Source: Natronococcus sp. AD-5 (GTDB lineage Archaea; Halobacteriota; Halobacteria; Halobacteriales; Natrialbaceae). Taken from it: a stretch of 64,000 bases of DNA. The stretch covers positions 1,674,001 to 1,738,000 of the forward strand of contig NZ_CP132294.1 of assembly GCF_030734285.1 (NCBI RefSeq), written 5' to 3'. The notes under the pieces are model-generated. The model had not been told where the DNA came from and made no database searches. It worked only from the letters and a program-made list of their open reading frames with translations. A program made the translations under genes and the position numbers. Shown in pieces: positions 18,522 to 30,235 of this stretch (positions are counted from its first letter, which is position 1; each line of letters starts with the position of its first letter).

Positions 18522-18566
18522 CTTTTCAGGGCCACTACGCGACGAGCGTAGCGAGTCGCTGAAAAG
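18522..18566. terminator. nested hairpin immediately after tRNA-Val
   Basis: CTTTTCAG (18522-18529) pairs perfectly with CTGAAAAG (18559-18566), and inside it CTACGC (18535-18540) pairs with GCGTAG (18546-18551). The structure begins one base after the tRNA and could end its transcript, or be part of an integration scar. Confidence 0.6.
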
Positions 18567-18573
18567 TTCGTAC

Positions 18574-18644
18574 GGCAGATCTGAAACAGGAGTGAAGCGA
18601 ACGGAGTGAGCGGAACGACCGTGGTTCAAATCTGCCTCAACCTA
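18574..18644. repeat. inverted and direct copies of the tRNA-Val 3' end
   Basis: The 21 bases at 18624-18644 match the last 21 bases of tRNA-Val (18501-18521) with two changes. The 12 bases at 18574-18585, read on the other strand, match the start of the same segment (TTCAAATCTGCC) with one change. The arrangement resembles an attachment-site remnant, though no integrase is nearby. Confidence 0.75.
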
Positions 18645-18785
18645 CTAACAGCCGATCCGTGAAGAGCGAAGCCGTTCTCTCGAGTAGCGACGAACCAGCG
18701 GCCAACGATGCTGCGATTGAGGTTAAAGCTCTCGACTTCCCACCGGGCAGGGTTTATGTGCGCTGCTAGTGGCGATGGCTGTGTA

Positions 18786-19079
18786 ATGCCAACGTACGTC
18801 ACACTATGGCAACTCACCCAGCAAGGCGCACAGACCGTCAGAGAAAGCCCCGAGCGCGTAGATCGCATCGAAGACATGTTCGCCGAGATGGGCGGCGAGC
18901 TTCGCGAGTTCTACATGCTGATGGGACGGTACGACACGATCACGATCAGCGAGTTTCCCGACGACGAGACGGCCGCACAGGCGATTCTCGCCGTCACCGA
19001 GCAGGGCAACGTCAGTTCGGAGACCCTCAAGGCGTTCTCGAGGGAGGCAACCAGGGAGCTAATCGGGGAAATTCCATAG
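18786..19079 (+). CDS. GYD domain protein
   Basis: A 97-residue protein of the GYD family, small ferredoxin-fold proteins of unknown role: MPTYVTLWQLTQQGAQTVRE, then the central GRYDTITISEFPDDETAAQA and the C-terminal helix around TLKAFSREAT. The start is set at 18786, where the family begins; upstream in-frame residues are not family-like. It has its own AT-rich upstream region and no obvious operon partner. Confidence 0.85.
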   Translation: MPTYVTLWQLTQQGAQTVRESPERVDRIEDMFAEMGGELREFYMLMGRYDTITISEFPDDETAAQAILAVTEQGNVSSETLKAFSREATRELIGEIP

Positions 19080-19273
19080 GCAAACGCGGGTTGGTCCGCC
19101 TCGACGGCGTGACACTGCCGAACGAGTCTCGTCGCGTCGGCCCATCGGGCCGACCGTGGTCGTCCGATTATAAACAGCCGTTCTCAAATTCGGCGGGCAG
19201 CATGTGTCATACACCCGGACTGTCAACTACTATTGCCATCGTTATTTTAAACTTGTACACAGAACTGCCACAG

Positions 19274-19726
19274 ATGGGAACACCAGATGAGAGAGGTAAC
19301 GACCTAATTGATATTTTGCTGGTCGAACCAAACCCTGGTGACAGCCGTCTCTTCACGGAGAATTTTAGCGACGCAAAACTTCTGAATACGATCCACACCG
19401 TCTCCGATGCGGAATCCGCTCTCGATTTTCTGTATCAACGGAACAACCATTCGGATAAACCACGCCCCGATATCGTCCTACTTGAACCCCACTTGCCCGG
19501 ACAAAGCGGGATGGACGTGCTGTCGGAATTGAAAAACGAACCAGCACTGCGTGAGATTCCAGTCGTCGTTCTCACCAGTTCGGACGCAGGAGAAGAGATC
19601 ATGCAATCGCACGGAATCGACGCCGATACTTACATTCGGAAACCGGTTGAGCCCGAAGAGTTCGTCGAGTTCGTACAGTCTATCGAGGACTTCTGGTTTG
19701 CTATCGTTCAAAAGTCGTCGGAGTGA
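19274..19726 (+). CDS. response-regulator receiver protein lacking the phosphoacceptor Asp
   Basis: A 150-residue single receiver domain of the Rcp1-like type found widely in haloarchaea. The fold blocks are clear: IDILLVEPNPGDSRL, PDIVLLEPHLPGQSG, PVVVLTSSDA (Thr101) and YIRKPV (Lys123), then the C-terminal helix with FVQSIEDFWF. At the phosphorylation site the usual Asp is Glu71, and the acidic pair of the first loop is Glu-Pro rather than Glu-Asp. Normal phosphorylation is therefore unlikely; a permanently on-like or protein-binding role is possible. There is no kinase beside it. Confidence 0.85.
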   Translation: MGTPDERGNDLIDILLVEPNPGDSRLFTENFSDAKLLNTIHTVSDAESALDFLYQRNNHSDKPRPDIVLLEPHLPGQSGMDVLSELKNEPALREIPVVVLTSSDAGEEIMQSHGIDADTYIRKPVEPEEFVEFVQSIEDFWFAIVQKSSE

Positions 19727-20083
19727 GCGGCCGTACGATCCTCACGCGACGGGTAGTTGCGCACTGAAAACTCGGCTGGGTAAGAGCGTTTTAACGGTAC
19801 CAGTCGGCTGCCGCTGTGGCCTCTTCGATCGTGGTTCGTTCGTAATCTTCCTTTTCAGCAACACGTGGCGCACTCTCGAAAATTACGCTAGTACTCCGAC
19901 GCATTCAATATTTTGACACACCTTCATCGCGGATGTAAACTGCTGATTTCCACAGCGAGAGAATACTGACCGGTGGATCCGCCGTCAAATCTCTATGTAG
20001 TTGTCGTACGGTATAGTGAAGCGGTAGCGCCGTTCCGGCTGCCGGCGCGACCGCTCGACGAGTATGAAAGTCTGAGTATGAGT
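19727..20083. other. gene-free stretch downstream of the rRNA operon
   Basis: Relatively AT-rich DNA between the receiver gene and the end of 5S rRNA. No protein with haloarchaeal composition is seen. The tRNA-Cys that follows 5S in some haloarchaeal operons was looked for and not found. Confidence 0.5.
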
Positions 20084-20205
20084 GGGGGCGGCGAATCGGA
20101 GTTTCCAGAGGCTCGCGCACTCCAGTACTGACCGACACGCAGGCGGGCTTATCTTCCGTGTTCGGGATGGGTACGGGAGGAACCCCGCCGCTGTGGCCGC
20201 CGTAA
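20084..20205 (-). rRNA. rrf: 5S ribosomal RNA
   Basis: On the minus strand the sequence begins TTACGGCGGCCACAGCGGCG, contains the archaeal 5S core CCCATCCCGAACACGGAAGA and GTACTGGAGTGCGCGAG, and ends CGCCGCCCCCACT, which pairs with the 5' end. Length is about 122 bases. It lies about 115 bases after 23S. Confidence 0.95.
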
Positions 20206-20254
20206 CGCCGATTCACGGAATCGAACCGTGACCATGCCAATATCGGTGGCTCTG

Positions 20255-20301
20255 ACCGTGTGTGCGTGTAGTCCAGTTCGCGCCTGGACCCGTTGCCGGG
20301 T
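20255..20301 (-). other. 23S processing stem, 3' side
   Basis: This 47-base segment is complementary over almost its whole length to 23281-23328 on the other flank of 23S, interrupted by an unpaired patch in the middle. This is the bulge-helix-bulge precursor stem cut by the archaeal splicing endonuclease. Confidence 0.8.
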
Positions 20302-20321
20302 ACCAGATCCGAATGCGGTAT

Positions 20322-23241
<2,920 letters not shown>

Positions 23242-23280
23242 TCGTCGGATCTGTGTTGCACCAGAGGTGCAACTATTAGT

Positions 23281-23328
23281 GACCCGGGAACGGGTCCAGT
23301 GGACGCCTGGACTACACGTACACACGGT
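23281..23328 (-). other. 23S processing stem, 5' side
   Basis: Pairs with 20255-20301 as two blocks of about 20 pairs (for example GTGTAGTCCAG with CTGGACTACAC) around an unpaired seven-base patch. Between it and 23S lies a separate perfect hairpin, TTGCACC-AGA-GGTGCAA, at 23257-23273. Confidence 0.8.
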
Positions 23329-23472
23329 CTCATCTGCACGCCGGTAGACGGCCGGCCTGCATCAACCCTTCCCAGCCACACTTGCGCGGGCTGGTGCATC
23401 GGTTTCGTTCGGATTCAATCCTCGGCATCGGACCCACTTAAGGGGAACGATTCGAGGTTTCCTCCGAGTGAT

Positions 23473-23543
23473 GGACCCACAGGGATTCGAACCCTGGGCA
23501 TCCTCCTTGCAAAGGAGGCACTCTACCACTGAGCTATGGGCCC
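23473..23543 (-). tRNA. tRNA-Ala (TGC)
   Basis: In the 16S-23S spacer. Read on the minus strand it begins GGGCCCATAGCTCAGTGGTA, has the anticodon loop TTTGCAA with anticodon TGC, the T-arm GGTTCGAATCC and the acceptor TGGGTCC plus discriminator A. The acceptor has the G3-U70 wobble pair that marks tRNA-Ala for its synthetase. CCA is not encoded. Confidence 0.97.
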
Positions 23544-23607
23544 ATCCCTTCGAGCCCTCTATGGCTCGAAGAGAGCGAAGTATTAGCCTTGACAGTTCAA
23601 AGGTGCT

Positions 23608-23643
23608 CGATCGGACAGTTGATTCGCCGATCGAACGTGCGAA
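23608..23643 (-). other. 16S processing stem, 3' side
   Basis: ATCGAACGTGCGAA (23630-23643) pairs over 14 positions, with one wobble, with 25218-25231 upstream of 16S. CGATCGG at 23608-23614 pairs with CCGATCG at 25246-25252. Together they form a long stem enclosing 16S, interrupted by unpaired bases as in archaeal bulge-helix-bulge processing sites. Confidence 0.75.
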
Positions 23644-23682
23644 AACGTTGGTGGGCCACCCCGTCGGGGTGGTCCCGGTCAG

Positions 23683-25154
<1,472 letters not shown>

Positions 25155-25217
25155 GCTCTTCCCCCAAAGTGGGGGAGGTTGGCGGAGTATGTACGGATAC
25201 ACACTCACTTGCTATGG

Positions 25218-25252
25218 TTCACACGTTCGATGACGTGATCGACGACCGATCG
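25218..25252 (-). other. 16S processing stem, 5' side
   Basis: Partner of 23608-23643. It lies 64 bases upstream of the 16S 5' end. Between it and 16S is a short C/G hairpin (CCCCC-AAAGT-GGGGG on the plus strand). Confidence 0.75.
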
Positions 25253-25350
25253 GGCGTCACCGAACTGTCAAGGCTAACATCAGATCCCATCTGTACGGCG
25301 GACCGCAGGGGTAGGATCCTCATTTCCTTCGTACTCATCTGTAGTCCCCG

Positions 25351-25373
25351 ACCGATACTTAAGGCCTACGAAG
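25351..25373 (-). promoter_or_regulatory. rRNA operon promoter
   Basis: On the minus strand this reads CTTCGTAGGCCTTAAGTATCGG. TTCG followed by a GCCTTAAGTA-type box is the pattern I associate with haloarchaeal rRNA promoters. A second box-like GCTAAGTAAC lies farther upstream (about 25505-25514), so tandem promoters are likely. Confidence 0.6.
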
Positions 25374-25591
25374 CGTGTACGTCAGAGGTAGGTAGTACCA
25401 TGCGCACCCGAGCGGATTTCTGCCCTTCTTCTCTCAGGTACGCGTCACGAAACCCGCGACCCTCGACCAACGATGTTCGGGGCAATTCCTTCGAGTAACC
25501 CCGTTACTTAGCGCGGTAACTATCTGTTATCGTAGAAGCGGTTCTAGAACAACGCGTTGGGAATAACGTATGCAGTTGAATCGCGGTGTAT

Positions 25592-25613
25592 CTGGATGGA
25601 CTCGTCCATCCAG
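25592..25613. repeat. perfect 9-bp palindrome upstream of the rRNA operon
   Basis: CTGGATGGA-CTCG-TCCATCCAG is a perfect inverted repeat with a 4-base loop, about 220 bases upstream of the rRNA promoter. It could be an operator, a terminator of transcripts entering the operon, or a small mobile-palindrome relic. Confidence 0.7.
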
Positions 25614-26470
25614 GAATAGCTTCTACTGGCGATCCTGTGATCGCGATACCGAGTCCGTGTGCGACGAAAGCGTATCTCGCCAGCGGTGACCGGAGGGGCC
25701 CCAAATTCCCACGAGAGTGGAGTAATAGCTGATTGGCACGGTCGACGATCGATTCGTTCGACCGGAACGAGGAAGGTTTACTTCGAGGGCGACCCGAGGG
25801 TGTAATCCTTCCACTGACGACCGAATTGACACGTCCTGTACGCTGCGATGTTGGCGGTTCCGCGTCTTCGCGTGCGTATAGCACATCTGAGACGAGACAT
25901 ACGATAGCGACGATCGACGGGATCTCGGGCGTTCGCGTTCTCGTCGGATCCGGCGCTTCTCCCTCGAGTATCCTCGAACGTACTTCAACCCGCGAATGTC
26001 AGGAGGAGCGGCCGACTGCTTGAGCGGTAGAACGCGGTAGCTCATGATCTCCTCGAGAGCGTGCTGCCTTCATTACGGCCCCTGAATTCGAGCGCTGATC
26101 GTCGCTCACGCCCGCACGACCAAACTACAATTCGAGTGACCGACGGTGCAGATCGTGATCGACGAGACGAGAGATGCGGCGGTTTTTCCGACGGTCGAAC
26201 CTTTTTGTTACGTTGACGATCCACTGAATCGTACTGGTTTCGAAAATCGCAACTCGAATGGGGGTCCAAATAAGCGTTCTCGAAATCGAACGGGGCCGCG
26301 GCCTTGCGGTTTTGGACGGACGGAACGTCGAATTTGATTCGAAGTCGAACAGTCCGGTAAGCAGTTGCACTGCCGATACGATCTGGAATCGGTAGAAGTC
26401 TCGTAAAGTCGCGATAATAGAAAATAACGGCTGAGCTGATTTATAACACCCCCGTGAGGACGGGCGACCG

Positions 26471-27571
26471 ATGCGACGAAAGCCGCACACGACGCGTCGA
26501 AGCGTACTTACAGCTACAGGGGCCCTTTCGCTGCTCGGTATCGCAGGAATCTCTTCGGGGAGTTCGTCGTCGACGGTCACTAACGCACCCGTTCCCGATG
26601 ATGCGGACGATCGAACGTACCCGGCGATGGGAACCGACACCGATGCGCCGACGGCAACGGTCTACGGAAACTTCAAGTGTCCGTATACGCGGGACTTCGT
26701 CTTCGGTAATCTCGAGCCGATCATCGAGGAGTTCGTCGTTACGGGACGGCTCACTCTCGAGTTCTCCGATCTGGCGTACGAGCCGGGAAGCACTTCGGAG
26801 TACTGGATCTCCGACAGCGATCCGCGCATCGCGTCCGCGGGACTCGCGGTCTGGGACGAGGATCCGGACAGCTACTGGCAGTTCTATCACGACACGTTTG
26901 CGGACGCGCCGACGGGGTACGTCGATTACGACGAACTGGCGTCTCGAGCCCGTTCCGCCGACGTCTCGAACGTCGACGCGCTCATCGATCGGGCCGAGGC
27001 TGGAGCGTACGACGCGGCAATCGAACGGGCCGCCGCGACGGCCGACGAGGACGGGATCTCGTTCACACCGCAACTGGAGCTCGCAGGCGACACGGCCGCG
27101 CCACACCACGATACGCGGTCGATCCTCGACTGGATCGAGGCGCGCCTCGAGGACGCACCCGCGGAGACGGACGAAGACGAGGACGCTGAGGAGGAACCCG
27201 CGGAGCCGGAAGACGAACTCGAGGAGAAAGAACCGAAAGACGAAGAGGACGAGGAGACGGAAGGGGACGCTGAAGACGAGGAAACCGAGGAGCAATCCGA
27301 CGACGAAACCGAAGAGCCGGACGCCGAGACTGGGACGGACCCGGAAGACGAGGGCGACGACGAGAACGAACAGTCCGAAGGCGACGAAACTGGAGTCGAA
27401 GACGAGGATTCAGAATCCGAACTCGAGGCACAGCCTGACGAAACGGACGAGTCAGACGACGAGTCGGCCGACGAAACGACGGGATCGGACGATACCGACG
27501 GTCCGAGCGGCGGCGAGTCGACGGAGCCCGCCGACGAAACGGAGATTGACGACGACTGTCCGTACAGGTAG
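26471..27571 (+). CDS. DsbA-like thioredoxin-fold protein with Tat-type signal and acidic tail
   Basis: A 366-residue exported protein. The N-terminus (TTRRSVLTATGALSLLGIAG) is a Tat-type signal. Residues about 55-228 have the DsbA/DSBA-like thioredoxin fold: TVYGNFKCPYTRDF with Cys70, a helical insert around SYWQFYHDTF, and the cis-Pro loop GISFTPQL (Pro200). The redox motif is CPYT, so the second Cys of CxxC is missing. Residues 229-357 are almost entirely Glu/Asp with Thr/Ser/Pro, and the last residues are DDDCPYR, supplying one more Cys. It may be a peroxiredoxin-like or single-Cys thiol protein at the cell surface; partner and substrate are unknown. Confidence 0.75.
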   Translation: MRRKPHTTRRSVLTATGALSLLGIAGISSGSSSSTVTNAPVPDDADDRTYPAMGTDTDAPTATVYGNFKCPYTRDFVFGNLEPIIEEFVVTGRLTLEFSDLAYEPGSTSEYWISDSDPRIASAGLAVWDEDPDSYWQFYHDTFADAPTGYVDYDELASRARSADVSNVDALIDRAEAGAYDAAIERAAATADEDGISFTPQLELAGDTAAPHHDTRSILDWIEARLEDAPAETDEDEDAEEEPAEPEDELEEKEPKDEEDEETEGDAEDEETEEQSDDETEEPDAETGTDPEDEGDDENEQSEGDETGVEDEDSESELEAQPDETDESDDESADETTGSDDTDGPSGGESTEPADETEIDDDCPYR

Positions 27572-27667
27572 CTCGGAATTGAATCCGCGAAGACCCGTCG
27601 CGTCATCTGACGGGTGGTAGTTCGACGGGAGGCGGTTCGAAACGAATCGGTCGTCGGGTGGATAGAC

Positions 27668-28039
27668 TCAGTTCGCCGGCAGACGATCGCTCTCGAGCGC
27701 AGTCGTCACGCGCTCGAGCAGGCGTTCGATACGAGACCGCTCGAGTTCCCACCAGTCGGTCGAGCGCTGATACTCGGCGAGCACGTCCTGGATCGCCTCG
27801 AGCTGAGCGTCGGTAAAGCGAAGCTCGCCGTCGTCGATCGCGTCGAACGCCTGAAAGAGCTCCAGCGGTGGCGACTCGACGTCGGTTGCGTTCGTAGCGG
27901 TTTCTTCCTGCTCGATTCGGTGGAGCACCACGTGGTGGAGCGTCCAGCGTTCTTCGAGCGATAGCGAGAGAGCGGATGATCGGAACGATCGGGACCTGGA
28001 TGACATATCGGAGTGTACATTCGAGTCGTATGGTCGCAC
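27668..28039 (-). CDS. conserved haloarchaeal protein of unknown function (DUF7853-like)
   Basis: A 123-residue soluble protein. The core from LSLEERWTLHHVVLHRIEQE through TDAQLEAIQDVLAEYQRSTDWWELER is helical and looks like a conserved haloarchaeal family of unknown role. The start could instead be the ATG at 28006 (MSSRSRSFRSS); the core is the same either way. It is convergent with the DsbA-like gene. Confidence 0.65.
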   Translation of the reverse strand: MRPYDSNVHSDMSSRSRSFRSSALSLSLEERWTLHHVVLHRIEQEETATNATDVESPPLELFQAFDAIDDGELRFTDAQLEAIQDVLAEYQRSTDWWELERSRIERLLERVTTALESDRLPAN

Positions 28040-28172
28040 ACATCATAAGGCTTGCTAGCATTTCACAATGGTAACGGTAGCACGTTCGTGACGATTCGGT
28101 TTCGAAACTCGAGTCCGGCGGCCGCGTCACGGAAACGCGCGATTGCCGGACGGGTTGGAATCTTCGTGCGCG

Positions 28173-28478
28173 TCAGCGCCGCGGTTCGTCGTTCGAGGCG
28201 GTCAGGAACCGCTCGCGCAGTAGTTCGTACCCGTAGCCGACGACGACGGCAACGCCGTAGCACCCGGCGAAAAACGGTATCCAGTAGACCCAGAAGGCGA
28301 GCCGGGAGGCGAACACGTTCCCGATCGCCGTTCCGATCACGTAGATCAGGTATCCCGGAAGAGCGAGCGGCGACAGCAGCGACGTCTTCAACCAGCCGAG
28401 CGCCAGCGGAACGACCAGCAGGAGGTACGTGGCGATCGTCGCGGGCGCCGTGAGCGCGCGGCGCAGCGAGACGGTCAT
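28173..28478 (-). CDS. small membrane protein
   Basis: A 101-residue protein with three or four hydrophobic segments (ATYLLLVVPLALGWL, GYLIYVIGTAIGNV, FWVYWIPFFAGCYGVAVVVGY). The ATG at 28478 overlaps the stop of the upstream gene as ATGA, which fixes the start and implies cotranscription. No recognised family. Its partner is an exported desuccinylase-like protein, so a role in its membrane anchoring or export is possible but is inference only. Confidence 0.75.
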   Translation of the reverse strand: MTVSLRRALTAPATIATYLLLVVPLALGWLKTSLLSPLALPGYLIYVIGTAIGNVFASRLAFWVYWIPFFAGCYGVAVVVGYGYELLRERFLTASNDEPRR

Positions 28479-29284
28479 CGCTTCCCCTCCGCCTCGAGCA
28501 GCCCGTGACGCTCGAGCAGGGCCGCGGTCATCACGCGCGTCATCTCGTTTTTGGTCTCGCGGTCGAAAAGAAAGCTGGTCGTCTCGAAGAGATACGCCAC
28601 CGCGTCGAGTTCGCGTGCAGCTTTGTGAAAGAGCAGCGGGCCCGAAAGGTGGCTCTCGCGCGCGACGAACCGGTGCATCGGAAGATACCACGGGACGGCG
28701 TCGTTGAGCGCGGCTGCGAGTTCGTCGCCGCGGGCGTCCGACGAGTGGAAGATCGCCTGGCCGACGTACTGCCGGTGGACGCCGTAGATGCCCAGCGAGC
28801 GGTGGAGATCGAGGACGACGTCCGGATCGTGTCGTTCGACGGCCTCCCAGACGCCCCGCGCGAGTTCGCTTTCCGGGTCGCCGTCGACCGGAAAGTGGCG
28901 GTTCAGATCACCGTCGATGCCCTCCCGTTCGTCGTTTTCGACGGCGACGCGGTCGGTCTCGGGGACGACGGCGAGCGTTCCGGCGTCGGGATACCATCCT
29001 TCGGCGATCTCGTGCCCGACGTCGATACCGTTGTACTCGTCGCCGTGGACGCCGCCGAAGATCATCGCGGTGGGACCGTCCCGCGGCGCATCGATTTCGT
29101 ACAACGTCGTCTCGTGGTCCGTGTTCGGCAGAATCGACTCAGTATTCGTCTCGGGTTCGTCCCCGCTGCCGGGGTGGCGGGCCGCCGATACCAGGTCGTG
29201 CTCGTCTGGCGAGCGACTCGCCACGCTAGTGACGACCGTTCCGGCGAGAACCCCGCCGGCGGCCAGGATACGACGTCGCCTCAT
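28475..29284 (-). CDS. succinylglutamate desuccinylase/aspartoacylase-family exported protein
   Basis: A 269-residue zinc hydrolase of the AstE/AspA branch of the M14 family. Visible zinc ligands are His and Glu in GGVHGDEYNG and a His in VLDLHRSLG; DLNRHFP is the family Asn-Arg motif and FETTSF holds the likely catalytic Glu. The N-terminus RRRRILAAGGVLAGTVVTSV looks like a Tat signal, so the enzyme probably works outside the membrane, unusual for the intracellular AstE and aspartoacylase. Substrate is uncertain; it may trim an N-acyl amino acid or peptide. It is coupled by ATGA to the small membrane protein downstream. Confidence 0.82.
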   Translation of the reverse strand: MRRRRILAAGGVLAGTVVTSVASRSPDEHDLVSAARHPGSGDEPETNTESILPNTDHETTLYEIDAPRDGPTAMIFGGVHGDEYNGIDVGHEIAEGWYPDAGTLAVVPETDRVAVENDEREGIDGDLNRHFPVDGDPESELARGVWEAVERHDPDVVLDLHRSLGIYGVHRQYVGQAIFHSSDARGDELAAALNDAVPWYLPMHRFVARESHLSGPLLFHKAARELDAVAYLFETTSFLFDRETKNEMTRVMTAALLERHGLLEAEGKR

Positions 29285-29444
29285 TGTTCGTGGAGAGTAC
29301 GTACTCCCTAAAGCGCCTTCCCATCCCGGAAGGGAGTTCGTACGCGGTGACAGATCGTCCGCGGAGGTCGTTCTCGGCGACGACTTACCGTGATTCGAGC
29401 CTTCGCGGCGAATGTTTAAGAGAATCGGTAACGTATGCTAAAAC

Positions 29445-29588
29445 ATGGCATACCAATTACGGTGCGACGGATGCGCTCTCGACCGGGAGTTCACCGACTG
29501 GGCCGACGCCAACTGGTACGCCAGCAGTCACGAGGCTGAACATCCGGATCACTGGGTGAGCATCTACGAACTTCGGGAAGTCCCGTAG
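29445..29588 (+). CDS. small putative zinc-finger protein
   Basis: A 47-residue protein, MAYQLRCDGCALDREFTDWA onward. CxxC at residues 7-10 and a His cluster (SHEAEHPDHW) suggest a C2H2-like zinc site. It is acidic and of typical composition for the organism. An AT-rich box (GTTTAAGAG) lies about 30 bases before the ATG, suiting a leaderless transcript. Role unknown. Confidence 0.7.
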   Translation: MAYQLRCDGCALDREFTDWADANWYASSHEAEHPDHWVSIYELREVP

Positions 29589-29701
29589 TCCGCTGCTGGG
29601 CCCCGGTTGAGAACCGTCGAGCAAATCCTGTTTTCGGCGGCTCGAACGAAGCCGTTCCGGAGTTGTCCCCACCTCGGACCGAGACGAACGGGACCGCCCG
29701 C

Positions 29702-29845
29702 TCACAACTCGTAGTGGGCGATCTCACCGGCGCCGCAGTTGGGACACGCGGCGGGTTCGCGCTCGAGTTTCGTCCCGCAGTGACGACATTCGTACAACCC
29801 CGGTTCGGTCCCGATGACGCGCCGAAGCCTGTTTACTACCCCCAT
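29702..29845 (-). CDS. small zinc-ribbon protein
   Basis: A 47-residue protein beginning MGVVNRLRRVIGTEPGLYEC. Two knuckles, CRHCGT and CPNCGA, make a compact zinc ribbon, and the C-terminus is EIAHYEL. This form (short basic helix, then a two-knuckle ribbon) recurs in haloarchaea with no assigned function. Confidence 0.8.
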   Translation of the reverse strand: MGVVNRLRRVIGTEPGLYECRHCGTKLEREPAACPNCGAGEIAHYEL

Positions 29846-29967
29846 CCCACTCCCTGATTCTGTCCGAAGCCTTATCAATCAAATTGCCGTCATTGTTCGA
29901 GCATTAATACCGCGCCGCGGCGCTCGCCCGGCGACGGCTCGTCGCGGCGGCCGCGCTCGAGTCCCGG

Positions 29968-30147
29968 TTACAGGACGAACCCGCCGACCATCGCGGCGAT
30001 GAACGCCGCGGCGACGATCGTCAGGGCCTCGTATCGGTAGTCGGAACGACCGTCGACGTCGGGCGTTCCGAAGATCACGGCGAGAAGCCCGCCGACGGCC
30101 ACGATCAGGACCGCGATCGCGTACACCGAGTACAGGAGCTCTGCCAT
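29968..30147 (-). CDS. small two-helix membrane protein, end of the formate dehydrogenase operon
   Basis: A 59-residue protein with two hydrophobic segments (SVYAIAVLIVAVGGLLAVIFG and LTIVAAAFIAAMVGGFVL) joined by a short acidic loop. It lies 88 bases after the cytochrome b gene on the same strand and could be a late member of that operon. No recognised family. Confidence 0.65.
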   Translation of the reverse strand: MAELLYSVYAIAVLIVAVGGLLAVIFGTPDVDGRSDYRYEALTIVAAAFIAAMVGGFVL

Positions 30148-30235
30148 GGTCTCACACACGACGCGCGACACCGTAAAACCTCTCACGGTCGGTCGGCGGT
30201 TTAGAGGAACCGGGGTCGTCTCGCGAAAGACGGCG

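Larger units (their letters stand above)
25155..26470. other. rRNA leader and gene-free upstream DNA
   Basis: About 1.3 kb without a credible protein gene. The first 400 bases hold the 16S processing stem and promoter. The rest (25.5-26.4 kb) has open frames rich in Arg, Ser and Thr, unlike the acidic proteins nearby. It becomes AT-richer toward 26.45 kb, where the promoter of the DsbA-like gene must lie. A strong palindrome sits at 25592-25613. Confidence 0.55.

Noticed and set aside
19727-20083. A tRNA-Cys after 5S rRNA
   Set aside because: Looked for because some haloarchaeal rRNA operons end with it; no cloverleaf found.
26454-27620. A 388-codon open frame overlapping the DsbA-like gene
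   Set aside because: Its product is almost entirely Arg, Thr and Ser, the usual shadow of an acidic haloarchaeal gene read in another frame.
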